Below are positions 1 through 8,006 of a stretch of 64,000 nucleotides of DNA, piece after piece. This DNA is from Haloparvum alkalitolerans. Its GTDB lineage: Archaea; Halobacteriota; Halobacteria; Halobacteriales; Haloferacaceae. The translations under genes were made by a program, and so were the position numbers. How positions within the stretch are numbered: position 1 is the stretch's first letter; each line of letters starts with the position of its first letter. The notes under the pieces are model-generated. The model was given only the letters and a program-made list of their open reading frames with translations. It was not told the DNA's origin and did not search any database. Location of the stretch: NCBI RefSeq assembly GCF_050122995.1, contig NZ_JBNLIA010000015.1:69228-133227 (forward strand). The letters run 5' to 3'.

Positions 1-32
1 AGACCATTACGGACCCCGCACAACCCCGGTCC

Positions 33-443
33 ATGTACCACGTGCTGTTGGGAGTTGACGACGACGGAGAGATGGCCGACCGAGTGGCGGGGACCGTCGC
101 CGACCTGCCGGGGGGCGCCGACGAGGTGACCGTCTCGGTGTTTCACGCGTTCACCGACAATCCCGCGGGCGCCTCCGCGGCGCAGGTCGCAGGGGTCCGT
201 CGGGCGCAGGAGCGGCTCGAGGAGGCGGGGATCGAGACGACGGTCCTCGAGGCGAGCGGCGATCCCGCGGAGGAGCTCCTGGAGGCCGCCGCGGACCACG
301 ACGCGGACATGATCGTCATCGGCGGACGGCGTCGGTCGCCGGCGGGCAAGGCGCTGTTCGGGAGCGTCGCGCAGACGGTGATCCTCAACGCGGACCGACC
401 GGTGCTGGTCGGTGGCCGCCCCACGCCGACGGACGAGGCGTAG
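33..443 (+). CDS. Universal stress protein, UspA family
   Basis: Single-domain cytoplasmic Usp of 136 residues, the usual family size. Residues 1-10 form the opening beta strand with the conserved Asp near residue 9. Residues 97-111 carry the nucleotide-binding signature G-x2-G-x9-G-S (GGRRRSPAGKALFGS), so an ATP-binding Usp is likely. The exact stress or partner is not visible. It stands alone: the next gene, a GNAT protein on the same strand, begins 58 bp after the stop. The family is multi-copy in haloarchaea, so orthology cannot be fixed from the sequence alone. Confidence 0.93.
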   Translation: MYHVLLGVDDDGEMADRVAGTVADLPGGADEVTVSVFHAFTDNPAGASAAQVAGVRRAQERLEEAGIETTVLEASGDPAEELLEAAADHDADMIVIGGRRRSPAGKALFGSVAQTVILNADRPVLVGGRPTPTDEA

Positions 444-501
444 CGACGAGCCGTCCATCCGGCCGCAGACACTTTTGTAGCTGGACGTGGTGACACCCCA
501 C

Positions 502-1257
502 ATGGAGATTCGTGCGGCGACCGGGGACGACGTGGACGCGATCAGGGCGGTAGCGCGCGCCTCCCTCGACGCGTCGTACGGGCACGCGATCACCGAGACG
601 GTGCTGGAGGCGGCCGTCGACCGCTGGTACGGCCGGGACGCGCTCGGCGCGGACGTCGCCGACGACCGGGTCGTGTTCCCGGTCGCGGTCGCGGACGGCG
701 AGGTCGTCGGGTTCGCCGAGAGCTACGTCGTCGACCGTCGGGATCGCGTCGGCGAGATCGACTGGCTCCACGTCCACCCCGATCACCGCGGCGAGGGGAT
801 CGGGACGATGCTGTTAGAGCACGTCGAGGCGGCGCTCCGCGAGCGGGGCGTCGACCGCGTCGAGGGCGCGGTGCTGTCGGCCAACGAGGCAGGCACCGCC
901 TTCTACGAGCGGGAAGGGTACGAGCGCGTCGACGAACGGCTCGTCGACATCGGCCACGACAGCTTTCCCGAGCACCGCTATCGGAAGACGCTCTCGGAGG
1001 GGGTCGCCGTCGCGGACGCCGAGACCGTGACGACCGACGACGGGACGGAGCTCCACGTCGCACTGACGGAGAGCTCCCGCGGCTCCGAGGGCCCCTTCTA
1101 CGTCGTCTACGCCGACCCGGACCACGAGGAGCGGTACGGCTTCCGGTGCGGGGCCTGCGGGAGCCTCGACGTGGCCGTGGACACGATGGAACGGGTCGTC
1201 TGCAACGAGTGCGGCAACCGGCGCAAGCCGGCGCGGTGGGACGCGGCGTACCTGTAG
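502..1257 (+). CDS. GNAT N-acetyltransferase with C-terminal zinc-ribbon tail (DUF5816-like)
   Basis: The N-terminal 155 or so residues are a GNAT acetyltransferase fold. The acetyl-CoA-binding motif A is at residues 96-101 (RGEGIG), followed by the Asn/Tyr segment typical of the family. The C-terminal part is separate and ends in a four-cysteine ribbon (C216, C219, C234, C237) like the haloarchaeal DUF5816 tail. The ATG at 502 is preferred over an in-frame GTG at 487 because the acetyltransferase fold begins immediately with MEIRAAT. Substrate unknown. The ribbon may bind substrate or a partner protein, which is inference only. Confidence 0.85.
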   Translation: MEIRAATGDDVDAIRAVARASLDASYGHAITETVLEAAVDRWYGRDALGADVADDRVVFPVAVADGEVVGFAESYVVDRRDRVGEIDWLHVHPDHRGEGIGTMLLEHVEAALRERGVDRVEGAVLSANEAGTAFYEREGYERVDERLVDIGHDSFPEHRYRKTLSEGVAVADAETVTTDDGTELHVALTESSRGSEGPFYVVYADPDHEERYGFRCGACGSLDVAVDTMERVVCNECGNRRKPARWDAAYL

Positions 1258-1293
1258 TCGGTCCGTGAAGCGGACGAGGCTCCCGGCCGATCC

Positions 1294-2355
1294 TCAGGGC
1301 TCGTAGAAGGCGTCCGCGCCGTGGTCGTCCTGCCACGCGAACGCGAACAGCCGCCGCGAGGGGACCCGTTCGAGCGGCTCCGCGGCCGCACCGCCGGACT
1401 CGCCGGTGTGTGCCGCGGGCGCGTCGACGGGCCGGCCGGTCGCGCCGTCGTACAGCGCGCCGGTGCCGTCGGGGCGGTCCGCGCGGAATCCCGCGGGGGT
1501 CGCGCGCCACTCGTAGCCGGGGTCCGCGAAGGCGTGGATCCCCTCGTCCGCGAAGACGACGACCGACGCGCCGCCGACCGTCGCGGTCACGACGCCGCCG
1601 GCCGCCTCGACGCGCGGGAGGGGGAACCCGAGCGCGTCGCCGCCCCGCTCGACGCCGAGGACGACCGCCTTCGGGTCGAGGTCCGTCCGGTCCCACGAGC
1701 GGCCGCCCGTGCCCCGGTGTGCCCCGAGTCCGAACCCCTCAGCCTCGAAGTAGCGCTCGTAGGGCGCCTCGTCGTAGTCGACGGGCTCGGGGTCGTCCCC
1801 GTCCCCGGCCGCTTCGCTCTCGCCGCCCGGCGGGGCGAGCACGTCCCCGTCGGGATGTGCCTCCCGGAAGCGGGCCATCGTCGTCACGCCCGCGGGGAGC
1901 ACCCGCAGCGACGCGCCCGCGAGCACTCCCGAGAGCGCGCGTCCGAGCGACTGCTTCCACTCCGTCCCGGTCTCGCGGTCGTACATCACGAGGTCGTCGT
2001 CCGCGAGCTTGCCCGAGACGCCGAACGTGAGCGTCTCGGGGAGGCCGTCCTCGTCGTCGAGGTCGGCGTCTTCCGCGTCGACCGTCTCCGCCCGCCGGTC
2101 GTAGACCACCGCGGAGCCGCAGAGCGGACACCACGTCACCGCGACCGGGATGCCGCCCAGTTCGTCGTTGACGATCTCGTGGTAGTGGAGGTAGCGGACG
2201 GGGTACGCCCGGGCCCGCCCCTCGACCGTGACCGCGACCACGTCGTCGTCCGGGTCCCCCTCGTAGGCCGCGGCCGGCACGCCCTCCGGGTCGTCGACGC
2301 TGGGGATCGCGTCGCGCGGGACGACCCGTCGCACGTCGAACCGGGCGTCGCTCAC
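1294..2355 (-). CDS. DUF3179 domain-containing protein
   Basis: 353-residue protein matching the DUF3179 family, whose function is not established. Recognisable features are the HYHEIVND segment at residues 57-64 and the CPLCG motif at residues 76-80, near a conserved VVYDR stretch. The conserved His and Cys suggest metal or redox chemistry, but this is inference. No signal peptide or membrane segment is evident. The start is GTG at 2355, four bases inside the upstream alanyl-tRNA editing gene (GTGA overlap), so the two are co-transcribed and probably translationally coupled. An open frame continues upstream in GC-rich sequence but duplicates the editing gene on the same strand, so it is not used. 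Confidence 0.85.
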   Translation of the reverse strand: MSDARFDVRRVVPRDAIPSVDDPEGVPAAAYEGDPDDDVVAVTVEGRARAYPVRYLHYHEIVNDELGGIPVAVTWCPLCGSAVVYDRRAETVDAEDADLDDEDGLPETLTFGVSGKLADDDLVMYDRETGTEWKQSLGRALSGVLAGASLRVLPAGVTTMARFREAHPDGDVLAPPGGESEAAGDGDDPEPVDYDEAPYERYFEAEGFGLGAHRGTGGRSWDRTDLDPKAVVLGVERGGDALGFPLPRVEAAGGVVTATVGGASVVVFADEGIHAFADPGYEWRATPAGFRADRPDGTGALYDGATGRPVDAPAAHTGESGGAAAEPLERVPSRRLFAFAWQDDHGADAFYEP

Positions 2356-3203
2356 GACGCTCCGTCCCCCGCGTTCGCGGGATCCGTGTCGTCCCCGGCG
2401 TCGACGTGCTCCGCGAGCGCGAACCGGACGCGCTCCTCGTCGCTGCCCTTCGTCTCGCGGCCCGTGACGACCACCTCGCCGATCTTCTCGGTGTTGTCGA
2501 CGTGCGTGCCCGCACACGCGGTGCGGTCGTAGGGGTCGGCGTCGGGGTCGGGCTCGCCGTCCGCGCCGAGCCCCGCGACCTCCACGATCCGGAGTTCGGT
2601 GATGGAGTCCGGCAGCAGGTCGATCCGCGTGCGCTCGGTGTCGAGCGTCGCCTCCGCCTCCTCGCGGTCCATCGTGTAGTGGGTGACGGGGCGGGCGTCC
2701 GCGATCAGCTCGTTCAGGCGCTCCTCGATCAGCGCGAGGTCCTCGTCGGTGAAGCGGTCGTGCCCGGCGTCGAGGTGCGCGTGGTCGCCGTACAGCTGAT
2801 TGCCCGTCGTGGGCGCGTCGAACGCCTCGAGCAGCAGCGCCGACAGCAGGTGCTGTGCGGTGTGGTAGCGCATGTGGGCGTACCGCCGGTTCCACGTCAC
2901 CTCGCAATCGACCGTCGTTCCGGGTTCGGGCAGGTCCGCCCTCGCCTCGCCGCCGACGGGCGCGTCGTTGGCGACCGCGCCGTTCTCCGGACGGAGCGTG
3001 TGGTAGACGTCGTCCGACTTCTGCACGTCGACGACGCGCCAGCGGTCACCGTTCGCCTCGACGACGCCGGTGTCGTGCGGCTGGCCGCCGCCCTCGGGGT
3101 AAAAGTACGTGCGGTCGAGCACGAGCCGGTCGTCGAGGCTCCGCTCGACGGTCGCGGAGAACTCCCGGACGTAGCTGTCCGCGAGGTAGGCCTGGTCGGT
3201 CAT
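2352..3203 (-). CDS. alaX: Alanyl-tRNA editing protein, AlaX type
   Basis: Free-standing homologue of the AlaRS editing domain, which deacylates Ser- or Gly-tRNA(Ala) in the cytoplasm. The 283-residue length fits the AlaX-M/L group. The zinc and catalytic signatures are both present: HTAQH at residues 114-118 and CAGTH at residues 230-234. The N-terminal segment with YFYPEGGGQPHDTG is the glycine-rich motif shared with AlaRS. It is first in a two-gene operon with the DUF3179 gene (GTGA overlap) and is divergent from the HD-domain gene across about 200 bp. Confidence 0.92.
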   Translation of the reverse strand: MTDQAYLADSYVREFSATVERSLDDRLVLDRTYFYPEGGGQPHDTGVVEANGDRWRVVDVQKSDDVYHTLRPENGAVANDAPVGGEARADLPEPGTTVDCEVTWNRRYAHMRYHTAQHLLSALLLEAFDAPTTGNQLYGDHAHLDAGHDRFTDEDLALIEERLNELIADARPVTHYTMDREEAEATLDTERTRIDLLPDSITELRIVEVAGLGADGEPDPDADPYDRTACAGTHVDNTEKIGEVVVTGRETKGSDEERVRFALAEHVDAGDDTDPANAGDGAS

Positions 3204-3390
3204 ACGCGGACGGAGTCGACCGAGCTACTTACGGGTTGTTGAGTCGGAAACGGGCGGATCCGGCGGTGAAGCACGTGCCGCTTCGACCGCGAGGCGCCCG
3301 GAACGCGTCCGCCGAAAAGTGGGTACACTGTCGTAACGTCTAAAAGCGTTACGTACCTCCGTTCGTACAATGAACTACACGGATCGTCAC

Positions 3391-3400
3391 GGGGGGAGGT
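3391..3400 (+). promoter_or_regulatory. Strong Shine-Dalgarno that sets a GTG start
   Basis: The sequence GGGGGGAGGT lies 6 nt upstream of the GTG at 3407. It is a near-perfect anti-16S match. In a genome with mostly leaderless genes this is notable, and it fixes the GTG as the start of the HD-domain protein. The same region could encode a 17-codon ORF starting at the ATG at 3370, which overlaps the SD. Confidence 0.65.
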
Positions 3401-3406
3401 GCCGGC

Positions 3407-4099
3407 GTGGGCGTCGAGATTAAGGAGTCCTCGGTGAGCGAGGACGCGTTCGAGGACATGAAGGAGTTCGTCCACGACTACCTCGCCGCCAGCGTCGAGG
3501 GCGAGGACGACGGGGGTCGGATGCGGTGGTACCCCTGGCACTCCGCGGAGTACCGGTTCAACCACATCCTCAACGTGATGGAGATCGCCACCGAGATCGC
3601 GGAGGCGGAGGGCGCCGACGTGGACGTGGTGCGCGTCGCCGCACTGTTCCACGACGTGGCCAAGTTGGAGGCCGAACAGGACGTTCACGCCGAGGCCGGG
3701 GCGCGCGTCGCCCGGGAGTACCTCCGGACGCGCGGGGACTACCCCGAGTCGTTCGTCGAGGAGGTGTGCCAGGCGGTCGAGGACCACTCCTACCAGGGCG
3801 ACCTCGACGCGGTCGCGCTGGAGGCGCGGTGTCTGATCGAGGCGGACATCCTCGACAAGATCGGCGCCAACGGCAGCGCGCTGATGCTGCTCCGGATGGG
3901 CTACGAGTCCCGCTCGCACATGGACGCCGCGAAGATGGTCGACCGCGTGCTCGAACGCGGCCGCGACCACGTCGACCGCATCGAGTCCGACACGGCCGAG
4001 AGCATCGCCCACCAGCGGCTCAAGCGCGCCAGGTGGTTCCGCGAGTGGCTGGTCGACGAGGTCGCCGCGATGGACCGGTCCGGCGTCACCGACGAGTAG
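3407..4099 (+). CDS. HD-domain phosphohydrolase
   Basis: 230-residue cytoplasmic HD-superfamily protein. The metal ligands can be followed: H53 (RFNHILNVM), the H82-D83 doublet (LFHDVAKLE), H94, H127 and D147 (EADILDKIGANG). This is the layout of YfbR/YpgQ-type nucleotide or nucleoside phosphohydrolases. The substrate cannot be read from the sequence. The GTG start at 3407 is chosen because of the strong Shine-Dalgarno just upstream. It is followed in the same direction by diphthine synthase after 76 bp, probably as a separate transcript. Confidence 0.88.
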   Translation: MGVEIKESSVSEDAFEDMKEFVHDYLAASVEGEDDGGRMRWYPWHSAEYRFNHILNVMEIATEIAEAEGADVDVVRVAALFHDVAKLEAEQDVHAEAGARVAREYLRTRGDYPESFVEEVCQAVEDHSYQGDLDAVALEARCLIEADILDKIGANGSALMLLRMGYESRSHMDAAKMVDRVLERGRDHVDRIESDTAESIAHQRLKRARWFREWLVDEVAAMDRSGVTDE

Positions 4100-4175
4100 G
4101 ACGGCCGCCGATCGGCCCGGCGCCGCCGAGCCGCCGTTCCGGGTCCTATAAGGCCGTCCCCGGCCGAGCGGCGGT

Positions 4176-4967
4176 ATGCTCACCTTCATCGGCCTCGGCC
4201 TCTACGACGAGCGGTCGATCACCGTCGAGGGGCAGGAGGCGCTGCGCGCGGCCGACCACGCCTACGCCGAGTTCTACACCAGCCGGCTGGTCGGCGCCGA
4301 CGTCGCGGACCTGGAGGCGTATCACGGCGTCGACATCGAGGTGCGTGACCGGCCCGGCGTCGAACAGGACCCCGACGACATGCTGGCGAGGGCGGCCGCC
4401 TCGGACGTGGCGTTTCTGACCGCGGGCGACACGATGATCTCGACGACTCACGCGGACCTCCGGCTCCGCGCCGAGGAGCGGGGCATCGAGACCCGCGTTA
4501 TCCACGGCGTCACCGCCCAGTCGGCCGCCTCCAGCCTGACCGGGCTCCAGAACTACCGCTTCGGAAAGGCGGTGACGCTCCCGTTCCCGTACGCCCACGG
4601 CGGCGACCGCGTCCCGGAGAGCGTGATCGAGACGATCGAGGCCAACCGCGATCGCGGCCTCCACACGGTCGTCTATCTGGACATAAAGGTCGGCATGGGG
4701 CCGCGCGGCCCGGACCCGGACCACGAGGAGTACATGACCGCCGACTACGCGGCCGAGCTGTTCGCCGAGGAGTGGGGCGACGAACTCGCCGTGGTCGTCG
4801 CGCGCGCCGGGAGCCCGGACGCCGTCGTCGCCGCGGACCGCCTCTCCGCGCTCGCGGCGCGCGACTTCGGCGACCCGCTGCACCTGCTGGTGATCCCCGG
4901 CGACCTCCACCACGTCGAGGCGGACGCGCTGGCGGGGCTCGCCGGCGCTCCCGACGACCTGCTGTGA
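4176..4967 (+). CDS. dphB: Diphthine synthase
   Basis: SAM-dependent methyltransferase that builds diphthine on the modified His of elongation factor aEF-2. The protein has the tetrapyrrole-methylase-like fold with an N-terminal LTFIGLGLYDERSITV and the SAM-binding AGDTMISTTH at residues 83-92. Its 263 residues match archaeal Dph5/DphB. A conserved central region (YLDIKVGMGPRGPDP) is also typical. The start at 4176 follows a short GC-rich leader. No operon partner is evident, since the next gene downstream is on the opposite strand. Confidence 0.95.
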   Translation: MLTFIGLGLYDERSITVEGQEALRAADHAYAEFYTSRLVGADVADLEAYHGVDIEVRDRPGVEQDPDDMLARAAASDVAFLTAGDTMISTTHADLRLRAEERGIETRVIHGVTAQSAASSLTGLQNYRFGKAVTLPFPYAHGGDRVPESVIETIEANRDRGLHTVVYLDIKVGMGPRGPDPDHEEYMTADYAAELFAEEWGDELAVVVARAGSPDAVVAADRLSALAARDFGDPLHLLVIPGDLHHVEADALAGLAGAPDDLL

Positions 4968-5040
4968 CCTGCGGCGCCGCGTATCGAGGCACGCGACGGG
5001 ACGTAGCGGAGAAGCGAGGGGAGGGCGACGGACGGCGTCG

Positions 5041-5292
5041 TTATCGGTCGCTCACGTCCTCGGCGACCGCCACGAGCCGGGTCCAGCTGTTGATCCCGGC
5101 GCGGAGGGCGACGAGGTCGTGCGCCCGCACGCGGACCGCCACCGTGTCCCCGTCGCGGTCGACGCTCGCGGTCGAGCGGGCGTCGTCGATCTCGCCGACC
5201 TCCGGGCCGAGCGCGTCGGCCACGAGGCGAGCGCGACGCTCGTCGGGGTAGGAAAAGCGCAAGAAAGCGTCGTGCTCGAACGCCGGCGACAC
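5041..5292 (-). CDS. pcc1: KEOPS complex subunit Pcc1
   Basis: Small (83 residues) dimerising subunit of KEOPS, which makes the t6A37 modification of ANN-decoding tRNAs together with Kae1, Bud32 and Cgi121. Typical Pcc1 features are the N-terminal LRFSYPDERRARLVADAL helix and the C-terminal DLVALRAGINSWTRLV segment. The start is GTG at 5292, 11 bp after the rpoP stop. It is the last gene of an L37Ae-rpoP-pcc1 operon, a conserved archaeal arrangement that links translation, transcription and tRNA modification. Confidence 0.9.
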   Translation of the reverse strand: MSPAFEHDAFLRFSYPDERRARLVADALGPEVGEIDDARSTASVDRDGDTVAVRVRAHDLVALRAGINSWTRLVAVAEDVSDR

Positions 5293-5303
5293 GGGTGGAC
5301 CCG

Positions 5304-5438
5304 TCAGTTGACGTCGACTTCTTTGACGTCGCCGCCGCGCTCCTTCAGGAGGACGCGGTGGCCACAGTACGGACAGCGGACGCCGCCGTACTCGTCGAGC
5401 GTCACGTCGCGCTTACAGCGGGAGCACTTGTAGCTCAT
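5304..5438 (-). CDS. rpoP: DNA-directed RNA polymerase subunit P (Rpo12)
   Basis: Very small gene (44 residues) read directly from the sequence: MSYKCSRCKRDVTLDEYGG, continuing to a KEVDVN end. It contains the zinc-binding CxxC pairs of Rpo12/RpoP (C5, C8 and C22, C25). It is a core assembly subunit of archaeal RNA polymerase. Its ATG overlaps the stop of the L37Ae gene (TAATG), implying coupled translation, and pcc1 follows 11 bp downstream. Confidence 0.95.
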   Translation of the reverse strand: MSYKCSRCKRDVTLDEYGGVRCPYCGHRVLLKERGGDVKEVDVN

Positions 5439-5704
5439 TATTCCTCGTCGGCCAGCGCGGCGCGGATGGAGCGCCGGACGGTGCGGCCGCCGGGCGTCTC
5501 GGGGCGGTAGGCGCCGCCGGTGAACTTCTCGCCCGTCTCCTCGTTGACCCAGATGCCGGTCCCCACGCGGGTGACGTCGTCGCCGTCGACCGTCGCGGAC
5601 TCCATCTCCGCTTCGATGTCCTGCACGCGCTTGCGGGCGACGCGCCCGTAGCGTGCGCCGAATCGGCCCGCGCTGCCGGTGGATCGAGCCTCGTTCTCAG
5701 CCAT
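5438..5704 (-). CDS. rpl37ae: 50S ribosomal protein L37Ae, zinc-less variant
   Basis: 88-residue large-subunit protein. The start is the ATG at 5704, giving MAENEARSTGSAGRFGARYG; the longer open frame upstream has no support. The N-terminal GRFGARYGRVARKR and C-terminal GGAYRPETPGGRTVRRS match archaeal L37Ae. The zinc ribbon normally between them (two CxxC pairs) is gone: the segment reads ATVDGDDVTRVGTGIWVNEE and the whole protein has no cysteine. It is therefore a C-minus version, as known for several ribosomal protein families. It heads the L37Ae-rpoP-pcc1 operon. Confidence 0.92.
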   Translation of the reverse strand: MAENEARSTGSAGRFGARYGRVARKRVQDIEAEMESATVDGDDVTRVGTGIWVNEETGEKFTGGAYRPETPGGRTVRRSIRAALADEE

Positions 5705-5841
5705 AGTGGAGAAGAGTACCGCCAGCGTGGGTAAAAAGGCTACGAGTCCGGGCGCCCCGCGGGAGGGCCTCACAGTCCCGGAGCGGAGGAACGACCACCG
5801 GGACAACGGCCTTTTAGCTTCGAGCGACCACACCTCGAACA

Positions 5842-6582
5842 ATGAACTGTCGGCGGTGTGGCACCCCCCTCGACAAGCCCGGGGACTACTGTCTCACCTG
5901 CAACACCGCCAACAGCGACGCCGTGGTGGTCCGCTTCGACCCCGACCGCGCGGAGATCGCGATGCTCGACGACGACGAGGTCGTCGGCCGGACGACCGTC
6001 ACCACGATCCCCGAGCGCGACCGCCGGGACGGGGACGAGCGCGAGACGGTTCAACGGCGGAACTTCGCGGGCCGGGTCGCCGACGAGATCCGGCGCAAGC
6101 GCCCCGAGGCGGTGTATGCCGCCGGCGAGCGCGGACCGCTCCGCGAGGCGCGCGCCCAGCTCCACCACGAGTTCTACCGCATCCCCGACGAGGCCGACCC
6201 CGTCGCGTGGGTGCGCGACCGCCGCGGCGACCGCGCGCTCGAAGTCGTCGAGACGCCGCCGAAGGAGAAGATCGGCGGCACGCACTCGACGCTGATCGGC
6301 GGCCGACCGGGACGGCGCGCCATCTCCACGGTCGCGGGACACCCGCACGTCAAGAAGATCGTCCCGGGGCCGATCGACGCGGGCGGGACCGGGTCGCGGA
6401 CGGGGCTGCGCGCGAAGGCCACCCGCGCGGACCGGAACGGCAACGTGCGGCTCCTGTTGCGGGACGGCTCCAGCGTGCAGGAGAACCGGATCGTCACGAC
6501 CGCGATGGACCGCGACACCGGCGAGCGCGTGCGCGAGGACCTCAACGAGGCGCTACGCGAGGCGGAACTGCAGGACGGCTGA
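5842..6582 (+). CDS. DUF2103 predicted metal-binding protein
   Basis: 246-residue cytoplasmic protein. The N terminus has a small zinc ribbon (C3, C6, C17, C20) and the rest matches the archaeal DUF2103 family, with the conserved GGTHSTLIGG and VKKIVPGPI segments in the middle. Function is unknown; a role in RNA or translation is only a guess from its basic, ribbon-containing make-up and core-gene neighbours. The promoter-like CTTTTAG around 5811-5817 sits about 25 nt upstream of the ATG, so the mRNA is probably leaderless. Divergent from the L37Ae operon. Confidence 0.85.
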   Translation: MNCRRCGTPLDKPGDYCLTCNTANSDAVVVRFDPDRAEIAMLDDDEVVGRTTVTTIPERDRRDGDERETVQRRNFAGRVADEIRRKRPEAVYAAGERGPLREARAQLHHEFYRIPDEADPVAWVRDRRGDRALEVVETPPKEKIGGTHSTLIGGRPGRRAISTVAGHPHVKKIVPGPIDAGGTGSRTGLRAKATRADRNGNVRLLLRDGSSVQENRIVTTAMDRDTGERVREDLNEALREAELQDG

Positions 6583-6606
6583 TCCGACCGGCCGCCCCCG
6601 ACTTCT

Positions 6607-7110
6607 CTACTCGTCCTGCCGCACGTACAGCGTCTTCTCGCACTCCGCGTGGACGACGCCCTCGGCGTCGACGATCGCCACCTCGTAGACGCGGTCGAAC
6701 GACTCGCCGGGGGACAGCGCCTCGCGGATGCGGTCGAGCTCGGCCCCCTCGATCTCGAACTCCGCGTACAGCGTCTCGCGGCCGGGCTTTCTGAACCTGA
6801 TGTCGGCCGCCTTGTCCCACACCGTGTAGCGGTCGGTGTCGAGGTTCCGCCGCAGCAGGCTCATGTAGACGGGGTCGACCGCGCCGTAGAGACTGCCGCC
6901 GAAGATCGCGCCGACGACGTTCCGCGTCCGCCAGTTGAACGGGATCCGGACGCGGACGTAGCGCCAGTCGCCGCCGATGTGGTCGATCCGCGCGCCCGTC
7001 CCGCGGTAGGCCGGGAACAGGTTGTAGCCGTGCCGCCAGAGCCGCGTCCGGAGCGTCTCCGCGGGCGGGTCGTCACGCAATGGGGCGCGCTCCGGCCCGT
7101 CGTCGCTCAT
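6607..7110 (-). CDS. DUF4442 hot-dog fold protein (putative acyl-CoA thioesterase)
   Basis: 167-residue protein of the DUF4442 group of hot-dog fold proteins. Characteristic parts are LFPAYRGTGARI near residues 30-42, WRTRNVVGAIFGGSLY near residues 60-75 (the central hot-dog helix) and a C-terminal VVHAECEKTLYVR strand. Family members are predicted thioesterases acting on acyl-CoA; the substrate is not known. It is convergent with the DUF2103 gene across a 24-bp gap and has no same-strand partner. Confidence 0.82.
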   Translation of the reverse strand: MSDDGPERAPLRDDPPAETLRTRLWRHGYNLFPAYRGTGARIDHIGGDWRYVRVRIPFNWRTRNVVGAIFGGSLYGAVDPVYMSLLRRNLDTDRYTVWDKAADIRFRKPGRETLYAEFEIEGAELDRIREALSPGESFDRVYEVAIVDAEGVVHAECEKTLYVRQDE

Positions 7111-7214
7111 ACCCGCACACGCGACCGAAGGCGCATACCCCTGTCGGAACCGGCGACGGCGTTGGTGCGGTCGCGGCGCCCTCCTTTTACGTCGGCGCGC
7201 GCCGGACGACCCGT

Positions 7215-7928
7215 ATGGAGACGGAGACGCTCGGCGACCCCGCCGACCCGGACCTCGCGTGCGTGCTCGGCTGGGGGAACCGCCTCGACCACGAGAACGT
7301 CCGCTGGCTGCTGGAGACGCTCGCGGCCGACAGCCGCGTCACCGCGGTACAGATCCCGATCACGGTCACCGACTTCGAGGCGGGGTACCTCGACCCGGTC
7401 CGCGAGGTCGTCGACGGCCTCGACGACGACTACCGCTTCGTCGGCCACTCGACCGGCGGGCTGATCGGCGCGTACCTCCGCGGGGAGGCGGCGCCCGCGA
7501 CGCGGACGTACCTCAGCCCGTGGTGGGGAATGGTTCCGGAGACGGCCGGCCCCATCTTCGACCTCGTCACGCGGCTCCCGATTTCTCGACGGGTCGTCCC
7601 CGTCGGCACCGCCGACCGCGACGCGCTCGGCGCGCTCGCGACCGACCGCCAGATCAGGGAGGGGCCCGACCGAGCGGCGCCGACGTTCCTCCGGGAGGCG
7701 GCGCGGGCGCAGGCCGGCCTCGCGGCCGTCGACCCCGACCCCGACGCGGTCGCCTTCTGTACCCTGACGGACCGGATCGTCGACCCGCGTCGCGTGGGGG
7801 ACCGCGTCGAGGCCGAGCGCACGGTGCTGTACGACGGCGGCCACGAGCTGTTCTCCTCCCCGTCGCGCGACGAGCACGCGTCGACGCTCCGGGCGGTCGT
7901 CCGCGAGGGGCCGGCGGGACTGCCGTAG
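7215..7928 (+). CDS. Alpha/beta hydrolase
   Basis: 237-residue soluble hydrolase. The nucleophile elbow is GHSTGG at residues 77-82 with Ser79. The catalytic Asp is probably in CTLTDRIVDP (D186 or D190) and the His is H210 in YDGGHELF. There is no signal peptide. The start at 7215 (METETLGD) is preferred over an open frame that begins within the divergent DUF4442 gene. The substrate is unknown. ncsA follows in the same direction after 78 bp. Confidence 0.85.
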   Translation: METETLGDPADPDLACVLGWGNRLDHENVRWLLETLAADSRVTAVQIPITVTDFEAGYLDPVREVVDGLDDDYRFVGHSTGGLIGAYLRGEAAPATRTYLSPWWGMVPETAGPIFDLVTRLPISRRVVPVGTADRDALGALATDRQIREGPDRAAPTFLREAARAQAGLAAVDPDPDAVAFCTLTDRIVDPRRVGDRVEAERTVLYDGGHELFSSPSRDEHASTLRAVVREGPAGLP

Positions 7929-8006
7929 CGCCCCGGGACGGCCCCGCGGGTGAATCTCGCTCCGACCCCGAAACCCGTATCCCGACCGGTCCGCTACGGG
8001 TCGGTA

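Noticed and set aside
3370..3423. 17-codon upstream ORF (MNYTDRHGG...) overlapping the HD-protein start
   Set aside because: It covers the Shine-Dalgarno of the real gene, and there is no attenuator or conservation evidence from the sequence alone.
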